Position numbers and translations under genes: made by a program. DNA of 64,000 nucleotides from Symsagittifera roscoffensis. Its lineage: Eukaryota; Xenacoelomorpha; Acoela; Convolutidae. The stretch covers positions 4,039,072-4,103,071 of the forward strand of contig NC_087067.1 of assembly GCF_963678635.1 (NCBI RefSeq), given 5' to 3'. This document shows, piece by piece, positions 21,146 to 31,955 of this stretch (the stretch's first letter is position 1; each line of letters begins with the position of its first letter). The notes beneath the pieces were generated by a model. The model saw nothing but the letters and a program-made list of their open reading frames with translations. It had not been told where the DNA came from and searched no databases.

Positions 21146-21430
21146 TTAAGTTACAATGAAGTTTGCTGGGTTCAATGAATACGAATTTTTGTTAGATAGA
21201 TCAATAGTGCTATGGGGCTGATTAAGCTTTTTTAAGATGGAAGTTATCTCTGGGGTATTGCTGCTGGAAAGAATGGTTAATTCGTGAATATTTTTGTGTG
21301 GGTGTTTGGACAAAATTGTGATTTGATCTTTTTGGATATTGGTGATATACCAAATAATTTTTGTGGATTTATTTTTCAATTTTAGTTTTAATTTAAATGC
21401 TGTTGTATTTACTTGATAAAAGTTGGTCAT
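21146..21430 (-). CDS. Small accessory ORF 2, paralogue of ORF 1
   Basis: A 94-residue ORF with ATG at 21430 ends 95 bp before gag. I do not recognise the family. It is clearly related to the ORF at 21612-21887: both share KLKLxNK, IIWYITNxxKD, ILxKHP, then EL and TPEIxxIL in the same order, while the N- and C-termini differ. No membrane segment, signal or zinc motif is visible. The core looks like a small mixed alpha/beta domain with an invariant Trp-Tyr. Two open, related copies in front of gag suggest a tandem duplication of an accessory gene that has stayed under coding constraint. Confidence 0.6.
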   Translation of the reverse strand: MTNFYQVNTTAFKLKLKLKNKSTKIIWYITNIQKDQITILSKHPHKNIHELTILSSSNTPEITSILKKLNQPHSTIDLSNKNSYSLNPANFIVT

Positions 21431-21611
21431 AGCATTTTACATCCTTTTAGGGACATAAATATTTATCTAGGGAATGATAAACAATATGAAAAATATTTAA
21501 ATTTTTCTTATGAACTTGTTATTATTTTTAATTTTTGTTAAGGAAAATTTTGTGTTTTTAATTAAAAATGATTAAAATGCAAGTAGTTTTGTGCTTGGGT
21601 ATATTATGATA

Positions 21612-21887
21612 TCAGAAAGCAATCGGGAGTGAAGCAATTAATCGCTCTTCCGGTATACAAATTATGTTATTTGGTATTTTTATTTGCTGAAGAATTGTGT
21701 CAATTTCTGGAGTATATCGACGAAAGAAGACGTATAATTCGTTTTTATCTTCGTTAGGGTGTTTTGCTAATATACTAATATGATCTTTTTCAGTGTTAGT
21801 GATATACCATATGATATTAGAGACTTTATTTCCTAATTTGAGTTTTAAATTTGTTGTACTGACGTCAATTTTAAAATGTGTTGACAT
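21612..21887 (-). CDS. Small accessory ORF 1, paralogue of ORF 2
   Basis: A 91-residue ORF starts with ATG at 21887 (MSTHFKIDV). It shares LKLKLGNK, IIWYITNTEKD, ILAKHP and TPEIDTIL with the ORF at 21146-21430, roughly half of the 60 core positions by eye. It is the first sizeable ATG-started ORF downstream of the leader motif array on the element's sense strand. Function is unknown: it could be an RNA- or capsid-interacting factor, but nothing in the sequence decides this. Confidence 0.6.
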   Translation of the reverse strand: MSTHFKIDVSTTNLKLKLGNKVSNIIWYITNTEKDHISILAKHPNEDKNELYVFFRRYTPEIDTILQQIKIPNNIICIPEERLIASLPIAF

Positions 21888-22083
21888 TAATTTTTACGAT
21901 GTTTGTTTTCTTTTTCTTAAGCAAAGTTGTACTACTTAAATAGTATGTTTTAAAGTAATGAAAACCTCTTAGGAATTATTGAATATTAACAAAGGTTATT
22001 AATAATAAGATAAGAAAATAAAAAAATTTCTTTGGAACAAAAATTTTCTAAAATTTTTCTAAGTTTTTCAAGTTTTTTATTTG

Positions 22084-23340
22084 CTGAAACCTTAACTGAA
22101 ACCTGAAACTTTGTTCAAGTGAAGTTTTATTGATGCTATGGTATGGTTAACAATACAACTATATGCCTTTATTGGTTATTATTGGTTCAAAACTTAATTT
22201 TTTTTGTTAAAAATTTTAAGAAAATTTTTTGACTGAAACGATAATCTGAAACCTGAAACTATGGTAGCTGAAGTTGAGTTTTTTTAATCTTAAAATTTTC
22301 TATACGCTTTATTATATCTGGTTTTCGCTTTATCTTGCAAAAAAATTCGAGAAAACCGAATCTTTTGATATCTTAAACTTAGTTTTTGAAAACTCAAACC
22401 TAAAACTCTTAAACTCTCTCAAACTCGGTGCATGAAAATAAAAAGTTGGTTTTTGATAGCTGGTCTAGTGTAAATTGGAATTTTGAACAGGTTTGTAACT
22501 TCAAAATCAAAATTTTGCTTGCGGAAACCTAAGTTTTTGGGGCTGAAACTATGATTTCTGGAACTGAAACTATGGTTTGACCACTTGGTTTTAGAGTTTT
22601 GAGATTGGAAATTTAGGTTGGTCTCTCTAATGTATTTCTATTTCAGCAATAAAATTGCCAAAAAGATGAAAATTTTTGCCTAAAACGACGATTTTAGTTT
22701 TCTGAAACTATAAGTTTGAGGGCTCAAACTAACACCTTCTAGAAGTTTTTTGAGTTCAAAAATATGTTAGTGCATTCAGGATTCCTATTATCTTTCAATT
22801 TTTCACAAAAATTTCACTCGGGAAGCAAGATTTTTGGTTCTGAAACCAAAAACACCAATTCTGAAACGTACGTTTCAGCCTTAGGAACCAAAATTTAAAA
22901 TTGGTTTGGTGGGTTTTAACACCGTTAGTTTTCTTTAGAAAGTCAAAATTCGGCGTTCGGAGCTCAATTTTGAGACCAAAAACTCAATTTTTGAGTTCTG
23001 AAACCTGAAACTAACAAAAACGTACCATTTAAGACCAGGTTTTTGACTTATGGTATCCAAATTTGGGTTTGACTAGTTCAACTTTTGCTGTTTTACCCAA
23101 ATCCGTTTACAGAAACTTGAAATTTTGACCGGAAACTATACTTATTTTAACTGAAACGTTTGGACCTATAACTGAAACCTAGACTGAAACCAAAAATTTT
23201 GGCTGGTAAAAATCAATTTTTTAGTGCTTATGCTATCATATGAAACCTATTTTATCAATATAAAGTGGATTTGTCAGTGTTTTAAACTTAGTTTTTGTTG
23301 TGAAACCTGATATTTTTGTACTGAAACTAAAACTTGGTGT
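22084..23340 (-). repeat. Leader array of CTGAAAC / GTTTCAG motifs
   Basis: I count 17 exact CTGAAAC on the plus strand in about 1.25 kb, often as CTGAAACCTGAAACT pairs, plus variants such as ctcaaac, cggaaac and tgaaacc. One reverse copy lies at 22871. From base composition fewer than one would be expected. In element RNA the motif is GUUUCAG, commonly (A/G)GUUUCAG. The spacing is irregular (7 to ~150 bp), so this is a motif cluster and not a simple tandem repeat. Coding frames are absent. Candidate roles are Gag or packaging sites, a host-factor platform, or a splice-acceptor array (UUUCAG). Confidence 0.8.
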
Positions 23341-24225
23341 TTGGTGTTATGTGGTTAACGTTTAAGATTGGTTTTAGTGCGTAATCTTATTGTTTATTAG
23401 GTGTATATTTAAACTGTGTTAAAAAAAACTAATAATTTATTAAAAAACACCCAAATCCGTTCCTTCCTTCGTGGTTTTTGTTATTTTCTTCCTTAGTTTC
23501 AGTAATTGGTAGTTTTACTGATGGATGATTTAGGTTTAAGTTATGTTAAGGTGGATAAAATTAAAATTAGTTTAAGAAAAAATGAGGATAAGCCTCGAGA
23601 AATGATGAAGGATTAGAATAAATAGCAACAAGCGTGGATGATTTGAGATAATGTGATGAAGAATTCAATTTATCATACAATTTAGGGTACTCTTAGATCG
23701 CACATATGACCACCTAACCCCCTCGAAAAAATAATTGAAGATATTTAATAAGTTTTTGAGCACTTTAGCTTAATACAGAATTTCGTTAATTTTAGTGATG
23801 ATAACTTTAAACTGAAGTTTTGGCATGTAATTAGTGGATTACTGGACAAAACGGGTATATCTTACTAGCGGACTTAGGCAGAGAACGATTCTTTCAGAAG
23901 TTTTATATATTATTATAATAATAGATAATAGTTAAGTTCATGAGCTAATGTCAGTTAGAAAGCCGTCTAATAGACCTCGAGATGGAGGGATATCGTGGGC
24001 GACTGCTAGCGCAGGGGATGCATTTCGCAAGAACCCTACCAGGAATATCTGTCAAGTAGAAGACAATGAAATTGTGTTTCTATCGAAAGATACCCATTGT
24101 CTCTGGCTTTTTGAGGTTGAAAACTAATCTGACAAATACTCACAGATCCTAATAATAATATATTTTTTGAATTTTAAAAGCTGTTTCTAGTTTGTTGGAA
24201 AAAGAATTTCTTAAGGAGTAGTTCT
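23341..24225 (-). other. Retroelement leader between PBS and motif array
   Basis: About 880 bp without supportable ORFs, forming the sense-strand 5' untranslated leader next to the PBS. A direct copy of no other part of the window was noticed. Confidence 0.5.
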
Positions 24226-24242
24226 CTGCTGCGGTCGCACCA
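24226..24242 (-). promoter_or_regulatory. tRNA primer-binding site
   Basis: On the minus strand TGGTGCGACCGCAGCAG starts two bases after the 5' LTR. TGG complements the CCA tail of a tRNA. The implied tRNA 3' end is CGGTCGCACCA; I cannot assign the amino acid. Confidence 0.75.
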
Positions 24243-24244
24243 GT

Positions 24245-25402
24245 TTTACTAAGCGCTCATTGCTGGTTGAATGCTTAGTAATTTTATCCTAAATTATAAG
24301 TCTCACCTTAGATCGTCAAATTGTCTTGACAAAAAGTAGAGTAGAAACAATAGTTAGAAAAGGTATGAATTAATTAGTTGGTTAGATACAGAGCACTGGG
24401 TTATTAGATTATATAAATGAATCGAACAGCTTAAAGAAATATACCTATGAGGGGAGGTTGAGCTAATCTTATTTTGTTCATCAATATTTTATCTTCTTAC
24501 TAAGGTCGGTGGCTGATTAGTATGTATGGTTGCCCTTGATGTTTGTCCAAGTCAGCACTTCTGGTTGGGTCGTCTGAATCGTCTTGCCGTAGTCCTTTGG
24601 GTACTTGTAGTCCAGACTTCCTCGGGGGTGCGTATCTCGATTATCTCGATTTATAATTTTTCAAATCAAACTTAAAATGAGAATTTATTCTCTTTTTATA
24701 AATGAAAAGGGCTAGATTAATTTTATTGTTAGGGCAGAAAAGAAAAATTATTTATTTTTAAAAGATCTGACTGAAGAGAACTGACTTGCTGCTTACTGAG
24801 CAAAATGAAACACTGAAGATTTCAGGCCAGTCCTTTTGCTCGTAAGCATAAACCGGCGGCTGATTCAATCTTTAATTATTCAGGTTTCACCTGCTCCTTT
24901 GTTCTCCCTTTTTAATAAGGGAATTTTCAAGTAGTTTTTGTTTGATTTTTTCAAATCAAATATCTTCAACTTATTAGTCCCCTTTGATAAAAACCGCAGC
25001 CTTCAGTTTGTCTTATTAAGAATTCATATTACTCTCTCTGATGCATCATATTGCAGGTGCACCTCTGCTTAATCAAAGCAAGGAGAATTTCAGTGCAGCC
25101 GGCAAGACTGCTAAATATTTATCCAGTTTGTTTCAAGTTAAGTTAAAAGGGACGTATTAATAATCGCCGCCCTTTTAAAATATTGAGCATGAAAAAATGA
25201 GAAAAATTGGACAAGTATTTAAAAAGGAGTGGATTTTCAAAACAAGATTTTATAGTCCTAATAAGAGTAAATCAGTCAATATCTGATTTAGTGAAAAGAG
25301 GCTTTAATTTAAATGGCACGCTCCAATTTAGAATTGGGTCGTTAAATAAACAATTAAGACAATGGTCTTTTGTGTGTGTGTGTAGTATTTCGCAATACTA
25401 CA
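24245..25402 (-). repeat. 5' LTR (right copy)
   Basis: This is the 1,158-bp partner of 15590-16747 and contains the promoter and RNA start in the element's sense. The sense 5' end is the palindrome TGTAGTATT GCGA AATACTACA (25402-25381), next to a short GT run. The 149-codon plus-strand frame starting at 25207 crosses the LTR edge into the MITE and is spurious. Confidence 0.92.
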
Positions 25403-25557
25403 ATACCCGATTTTTTGGTCGGAAATTTTCCAAAAAGTGCTTAAAAAGTCCATCTTTTGGCCTTTTTTCAAAAATTTGCCAAATTAGGGTCTTTATAGTG
25501 GTTTTGCCCCGGGAAATCCGTCCCCCCCCTCTCGGGAAAATCCTAGATCCGCCCCTG
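25403..25557. repeat. Right TSD (atac, 25403-25406) and right half of the split MITE
   Basis: After atac the sequence ccgattttttggtcggaaat up to cctagatccgcccctg (25542-25557) matches the interior and end of the MITE at 10943-11332. It also carries the CAGGGGCGGATCTAGG-type end. Confidence 0.7.
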
Positions 25558-27042
25558 CTTGTACCCAATAAGTATAAGTGGGATACTGCTGGAAAAGGCG
25601 GCCTATTTAGAACGAAATGTGTAAGTTTAGGCAGAAAAAAATGGCGTATCGTTTAAAATTTTATTTTTTTTAAACAAATTTTTAAATGATATTACATCTC
25701 CCTCAAATGATTTTGAGCATAGTGTATCATCCAAATACGTCAATTGGGAGATAAACTGTCAACTATTTTATTTATATTGTCCAAAATGTTGTCCAAAATG
25801 GTCCTTAAACTTAGTCTTCTTAGAGAGTACAAGCCTGGATTTGCGTTTAATTTTGTCCACTAATTTTGAACAGATAATAGCAAACTGCCATAAATTTTAG
25901 TAATTAAAACCAGAACCCAATGTCATGAAATACGCAAAGTGGAAGCATTGATAAATCAATTTTAAAACAGTTCCTGAAAAACTTGTTAACTTTGTTTCGA
26001 TCAATCATTTGATTTTTTTACACCAGAAAATTTTACACCAGCTCTTTGTTCACCAGAAAGTTCATAAATTGCGATCAATGTTCTTCTCGCTATGAATTCT
26101 AGCGAGAACACCCTACGTGTTTCGACTGCCCTTTCAGTTTTATGGTGTAGTGTTTGATTTATTAGATAATAAAACTGACCAAAAATTTGAAAAAGCTGAA
26201 AGCAACTATCTTGAGATTTTTTTGAAAACCATCCTTCCACACGCTTGCTACAAATAGGAACGTTTTTTGTATGAAAATTTTCATTTTTTTCATATTACAT
26301 ATAAATTTTTTATTGAGAAATTGACAAAATTAATGAAAAGAAGACTGTTCTCTTCAATTTCGCACCCCGCGCACAAAAAGAGGCTACAAAAAGAAGCGTC
26401 TTATTTCCTTATAAAAAGAACAAATAACTTGTCTCAATTCAATTGGAAATGCATTAATCCACCGCCTACGCGTCTTATATCTTATAAAAATGCAATCTAA
26501 CCGGCGTTTTTTATACCAAGTTGGTCAAATCAGCAATTTTCAAACCCCGCATAATTTTAACGAAAACTATCCCAGTTGAAATATCATTTTGAGCTTGAGC
26601 TTTATGCAACAATTGCTTTCGGATAGTATAAAAAGTTTTCGTCAAAACGCTTGAATAAAAAGTCAAAAATAGAAAAAAAACCACCCCATTTATAATTACT
26701 CCGCTTTTGTGCGAAAGTCAGAACAAAAACAGTAAAAAATGTTTGCTGCTTTGCAAGCTGCACATTATATTCTGATCGTGGTTTTTTTCAGAAATTGAAT
26801 AAATAAAACAAAGCAGAAGAAATAGTCATTTGCTTGGGAGGTCACTGATAATAAGTTTCAAAACGTACCAGAAAAATACATTGTCGAAAACGTAAAATTT
26901 GGTCGTGTTTACTTTTCCTTCTACCGGATGTAAGCGTTGCCACTGTTGCAACGTGTAATATCCGACTGCGGTATTCAAATTTGGTCAGTTTTTAGGCGCC
27001 TTCTACTCTTGGACGGTTTTTTACTTCGCTCAATCTTTTCTT
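25558..27042. other. Intergenic with fragments of known repeats
   Basis: At 25795-25862, gtccttaaacttagtc to gtttaattttgtccactaa is a right-arm fragment of the fold-back family. At 26490-26720, ggcgttttttataccaagttgg to ccaccccatttataattactcc resembles the hairpin-family body. No gene is supportable. Confidence 0.5.
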
Positions 27043-27112
27043 GGGAGGCATTTAGCATAGTGGTAAGGCGTTCACTTCGTGATCTTCAGATGTGTAATCT
27101 AATATCAGCCAT
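27043..27112 (+). repeat. tRNA-like SINE head, decayed
   Basis: GGGAGGCATT is followed by an A-box-like TAGCATAGTGG at 27053-27063, then GTAAGGCG, as in many tRNAs. An anticodon-arm-like TTCAC TTC GTGAT follows. The expected B box region (27093-27112) is degenerate. It is likely a dead tRNA-derived repeat. Confidence 0.35.
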
Positions 27113-27495
27113 GGAAATAACAGTGTGGGAGGAGGACGAGCCTGACCAATTTTGGCTGCAATAGTGTTTCCAGGTGAAAATTTTAGGCGCAAAAAATCAA
27201 TTTTGAGCCGCAAAAAAACTTTGCCCAACAAAATAACTCGGTCTGAAATGTGGGTAAAATAAGAGAAACGTACTATGCTTAGACAGGCTGTTAAGCCTTT
27301 CAGAGATCCTCTGCGAATAGCAGAAACAACTTTTTTTTTAAATCTGCTCTTCTGGTATACAAGGCAGAATCGCACGAGGCAGAATTGCTCAAGAGCAGAA
27401 CGCGCCCAAGATCTGAAGTCTACGTTTAATATCAACAGAATAGAATTTTAATCAATTAAGTTAGTGTCTTCCAGGTGTTTTTGTTTGTAACAAAT

Positions 27496-27589
27496 CGGGT
27501 ATCTGGGCTGGTAAGCACGCGGCCCCTCAAACCGATTGCACTATCGGTATTTGTTCAGCACGTAGACCCGTTCGGCTCTTAGATACCCG
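27496..27589 (+). repeat. tRNA-like cloverleaf of 94 nt
   Basis: CGGGTATCT (27496-27504) pairs perfectly with AGATACCCG (27581-27589). Inside are GGGC/GCCC, a perfect ACCGAT-TGCACT-ATCGGT hairpin, and CGTTCGGCTC resembling a T-loop/B box. The lengths suit a tRNA with a long variable arm, but the anticodon loop is 6-8 nt and the acceptor stem is too long. I infer a tRNA pseudogene or SINE head rather than a working tRNA. Confidence 0.4.
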
Positions 27590-28199
27590 CTTTCAGTGAA
27601 ATTTTGAAGTTATTCCGGCATCCAAAGTTCTATTGAGAACTGCAAAAAATTGGAACTGCAAACAAACATTTTGCAAAATTTAATTTTTTAGACAGAAAGA
27701 CTTTTTCAAGGTCATCTAAAACTCAAATTTGCATGCTTACGATTGCGATGAGCAAGCGTTATCAAATCGAAAAGCAGACTTTTTTTCTAGTAAACAACTA
27801 GTTTAAAAAAATCAGTTAAATCTTTTTGCTGATATCACTTACTGATATCAATGCTGATATGCTCAATTTCATGAAATTTCAATTTTAGTTACTGGGTGGG
27901 TACTAGTTACTAAAGGGTTGTTATAGAGGACTTGTCGGCCTTGTTTCCGCAAGTTTGTCCAGTTGCGAATTTGAATTTCAAATGCCTTGTTTGGCATGTT
28001 TGCCTAGAATTGCTGTTTGAAAAAAACAAACGATTTAGGATTTATGGGTTTTTTTAAAAGCCTCAAAACTTTTTTTAACCGATTTTCGAAAAAGAATATC
28101 CATTAAAAGACAGCCTACACCCTTGTGTGCCTGCATACTCCCCTGGTCTGTTTTTGCTTTAATATTTTGTCTAAGTTTTCAAAAAAAGTCTGTAGGGGA
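27590..28199. other. Intergenic, nothing recognised
   Basis: No supportable gene. A local repeat tgctgatatca occurs near 27825-27865. Confidence 0.35.
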
Positions 28200-29165
28200 C
28201 CGATTTTTTTGAGTTTTTTTTTCGTTTTCTCAAAAACACAACTACCAAATCTGAGATTTTTTGTTTCAATGAAAAGAGCAGATTTGGAAAGCTCCCTTCC
28301 ATAAGCGTCTATGCCCAATTTTTCTAAACATAAAGATATGGCCCTCGGATTAATTACATGTTTGATATTTCTGACCGTTTTGATTTTTTTGATTTTCTCG
28401 CAAACTAACCTCCAGAACCAGATGTTGTGGGTTGAATGAATCTAAATGCAGTGAGAAGCTTCCCTGCTCGAGCGGCTACTCACACGATTTCTTACACAAA
28501 AAGTTCTGGTCCTCAGAAAAATCAATTTGATTTTTTGACTGCTTTTTTCTAAACTTTCGATTTTTTCGGGAGAACTACCCTGAGTTTTAAAGATCAATCT
28601 CGAAACAACAGGTTAGTTTAATGTCATCGGCATAAGTAGCAACAAGCAATTTTTCAAAACAAAAAGCTATCATTTTCGGAAATGTCAACTATCTGATTTG
28701 TTGACCATTTTTTCTGGACTTTTCTCGATAACTATTTGCCAAATCGAATATCATAGGTTTAATCGACACGACAGGTTGTTGGAAGCTTTCCTTTGGAATT
28801 TTCTCTCCACTCATGTTTCTTTAAAAAAGTTATGGCCTTCAAACACGTGAAAGCTTTGAAATTTTGACTGTTTTTTGGAAGCTTTGTGACTTTACTCTAA
28901 CATTACCGTGCCAAATCTCAGGTGAAGTGTTCAATAGAGTAACCCGATTTAGGGAATCTTCTCTACTTTAGCGGCCACGACCTGCTTTTTGCACAAAAAG
29001 TTATGGATATAGTAAAGTCGAGTTTTTGAACATTGACGTTTTTTTAGCACTTCCCTATCAGATCTGAGATTAAAATTTCGATCAAATTAAGCGGTTGCAC
29101 AAAATTTTCCTGCAAAAGCTGCTATTTTAAAAGTTTTGTGTAAAAGAAATGTTATGACTTTGCGA
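28200..29165 (+). repeat. Decayed ~165-bp satellite-like tandem array, about 6 units
   Basis: The phrase aaagttatggcctc and its variants recur at 28332, 28500, 28663, 28826, 28997 and ~29148, a spacing of 150-171 bp. Between anchors each unit carries, in order, ttttttgactgttttttt, ctaactaccntgccaaatct, aggttnaatcgat and ggaagcttcc. The units are strongly diverged. No ORF spans them. Confidence 0.7.
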
Positions 29166-30218
29166 ACATTCCAAAATCTTGAACGTTTTCACTATTCTCA
29201 CTTATTTTAATAGTGAAACAACTAAGGTTTTGGGCAAAGTCCAATTTTTGAAATTACTCATTTCGTCCCGCATCAAAATAAAAAATTCAAAAATATCAAA
29301 CCCGTGCTTTCAGCTTTAGCTGCGCGCTATTTGTCCTTCGTCGAGTTACACGAAAATTTTAGTTAACCTAGTTTTTCTCAATTTTTTTGATTGTTTTTGC
29401 GACTTATGTTTTTTATAATTGTGTTGTATTACAAGTGGTGCGAAGCTCAGCTTTGCCTCTGAGTAAAAACTTCTCGAAACTGGCAGATTGATTTACAAAA
29501 CTATTTCTGTCTGTTCCAGTTTTTCTCAACCTATTATACTAGTTTTCCGTCTCTCAAAAATGAAATCATGGGTGAAATCCAATTGCAATGTTTATCATTT
29601 AAAAAATGGTTTAAGCTATTCAGAAATTTATTTTACAAAAACGACCCTTTCCGGCTTTTTAGTCAATCAAAAGTTACGACAAAACTATATCAAGGTCAGA
29701 CAAAATCTGACTATATCATGGCAAAATTTATCAAGGCAAACCTTTAAAAGAGGCCAGAAAAAGTTAGAAGAATAGAATTGTCTCAGGTTTTTTTTAATTA
29801 TGTTTATTTTGTCTGATAACCAAAAACTGTCAATTTTACTGCATAAAATACTTATTTTGAAAGAAAAACAAATTTTAGACGTTTTGCGCCAATTTTTGGA
29901 GATTATACCTTTCCTACATTTTGTTGGGCTATATAAGAGGCTCATCTTCATAATTTTTGTCAGGAATTCAACCAATACTTTTGGCGTAACCTTTGTTATA
30001 CTAAAAGAGCCAAAAATTATCATTTTGGGGTAATTTTTAGGCCCTAATTTGCAAAAGTGTTCAGTTTGTCCAAATAATAAAAATCAGCACTGTATAGCAA
30101 TGTGCATACAGTTGAATCAGTCCGAATTTATTAGGAAGAGCAATTTACCTATTTTAGAAAACTTTTGCGAGCAGAAGTCAAGAACTCAAGTTAGCATGCA
30201 AAAATTGCTCAAAGCTGG
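29166..30218. other. Intergenic with repeat ends, no gene recognised
   Basis: Near 29480-29520, ctggcagattg and ctatttctgtctgttccag are a further copy of the end motif seen at 30219 and 30700. Open frames of 77-112 codons on opposite strands at 29488-30033 overlap one another and have repeat-like AT-rich composition. I do not call them genes. Confidence 0.4.
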
Positions 30219-30325
30219 CAGATTGCTCTTTTTAATTATTCCTGTCTGTTCTGTTTTTTTTTTGCTATAGAGAGTTGCAAAAAGTTCAGACAGACAGAAT
30301 TAATTAAAAAGAGCAACTGTCTAGA
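30219..30325. repeat. Inverted repeat, small fold-back element
   Basis: cagattgctctttttaatta (30219-) followed by ttcctgtctg is mirrored by cagacagaattaattaaaaa then gagcaactgtctag (30291-30325), with about 42 bp between. The same end (gattgcttattttaattaat, then tctgtctgtc) recurs alone at 30698-30730. Confidence 0.75.
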
Positions 30326-31955
30326 CATCAACGGACATCAGCGGCGAATAGTAAACCTTGAAACAAAAAAATTACTGCTCAAGGTAGCTAATGTTTTTCT
30401 GCGATTACTTTCCAATTTTTGAATGAGTTCATCATCTTCACTTCCATTTGTTTTTTTTTTGGGGCAGCCTAATTTGTTTTTTTTTTTGTTGAAAACAACT
30501 CTAGATTTAGTTTTTTAATTTAATTTTGCTAACTGATTTATAGTAAAATCTAAAATCTTGATGTTCATCGCAGCATATAAAAATTAGGCTAGCATAATCA
30601 TCGAATAATCGACGATCTCGCATTTTGAATTTGGTCTGACAAAAAATTCAAGGTTGTCCGGCTTCAGATTTTGCATGCAAAAAAACGTCAAAAAGCACTG
30701 ATTGCTTATTTTAATTAATTCTGTCTGTCCGAACTTTTTGCTACTAATTATATTAATTATATAAATTCTTACGACAAAAAGTTATTCCTGGGTCTAAATG
30801 AATAGATTTAGTTAAGTAACTTTGTCCAGATTCGTTGATCGTCAAGAATATTGCCAACAATTCGGCATGAATTTTTGGTTAAACGATATTATAAAAAAAA
30901 ACATTTTTTGTTTCAGGAATCGCCTTTTGACATCTCAAAATTGACTTCTTGCAATTGCACAACAAATACCGTGCCAATGACGTCATTCAATTGGTAGCTT
31001 ACGGTTGGACTCAAAAGAGAGATAGAGTAAAATTCCTATTTCTCTTCATTATAGCCGTAGTTATTACCTCTTAGCAGCAAATTATTATTAATTTTGTTTG
31101 CTGTTCCCTGGTTGCCCTGGTTACTTTTTTGTCTCCTTGATTTAAAAAAGCAAAACAACATTTTAGGTTATTCCTGCTTCCTTGCATTTCTACGCTGTTA
31201 GCCAAACTCAGATGTAAAATATGCAGGATTCTAATTTACAACTTTTGTTCAAGCATTCGTTATTAATTATGGATCGAAAGTTGGGTTTATTGTAGCAAAT
31301 TTACCTCAGGTGTCGGAAGAGACGGAAAAAGACAAAAAGAAGCTTTAGGAATGAAGTAAGTTTCTATTTAATTAGCTTTTCTTTAAGCTCTGTTCAACTT
31401 TTTTCATGTCGTTTGCTGCTCAGCTTGCTGTCAGCTGCTGTCTTGAAGCTTTTATTTAAACTTTTGACTGTAGAAAATTGAGCCAGAAATTTAGCTATAC
31501 CACGACTAAAAGTAAGATGTGTTGAGTGATACATTATATTAAAGCCTTTAACAACAGTAACAGCAGTATAATTAGTTCAAAACTTTTCCATCGAAAAAAA
31601 ACGGTTAGAAACTTTTGCTTTTGAGACAAATTGAGAATGAACTCCTCATTTCGATTTATTCTGGGCTACAACTTTTTTTTCGTGTTTTTATCTTTTATGA
31701 GCTCATTTTCCCCATCCCCATCCACATAATTATCAATTTTTGGGATAACTAGTAAGTGGTTTAATAAGCTTAGGTTTGTAGACTAAACATGCGTATAATC
31801 TCCTAATTATACCGCATTGTCAATTTTTTTTACAATCAACAAGTATAGCTAGTTCCTCTGCAAGTAACACAAATTGTTTTGGCCACTTTGATGAAGGAAC
31901 CTAAATATATGAAATATTACAATTTTTTTCATGATTTTCTGTCCAAATTTTATTA
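30326..31955. other. Intergenic, nothing recognised
   Basis: AT-rich sequence without supportable genes apart from the solitary repeat end at 30698-30730. Confidence 0.4.

Larger units (their letters stand above)
15590..25402 (-). mobile_element. Complete LTR retrotransposon, gag-pro only, Ty3/gypsy-like
   Basis: The 9,813-bp element is flanked by the 4-bp duplication atac. Minus-strand order: 5' LTR (25402-24245), PBS, long leader with a CTGAAAC/GTTTCAG array, two related small ORFs, gag, protease by -1 frameshift, a short pol-linker remnant, ~1.6 kb of unrecognised sequence, a 227-aa unknown ORF, PPT, 3' LTR (16747-15590). Gag with one CCHC knuckle, protease with DTGA and ILG, and the linker sequence after the protease suggest Ty3/gypsy descent. 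I see no reverse transcriptase, RNase H or integrase in any minus-strand frame. The element would need polymerase supplied from elsewhere. The only LTR differences I noticed are three, so insertion was recent. Confidence 0.9.

Noticed and set aside
15590-25402. Considered the 1,158-bp pair as a segmental duplication
   Set aside because: PBS, PPT, TSD, gag and protease between the copies show they are LTRs.
25207-25656. 149-codon plus-strand ORF
   Set aside because: Begins in the LTR antisense and crosses the LTR/MITE junction; its first 60 codons are the same as the LTR frame at 16552.
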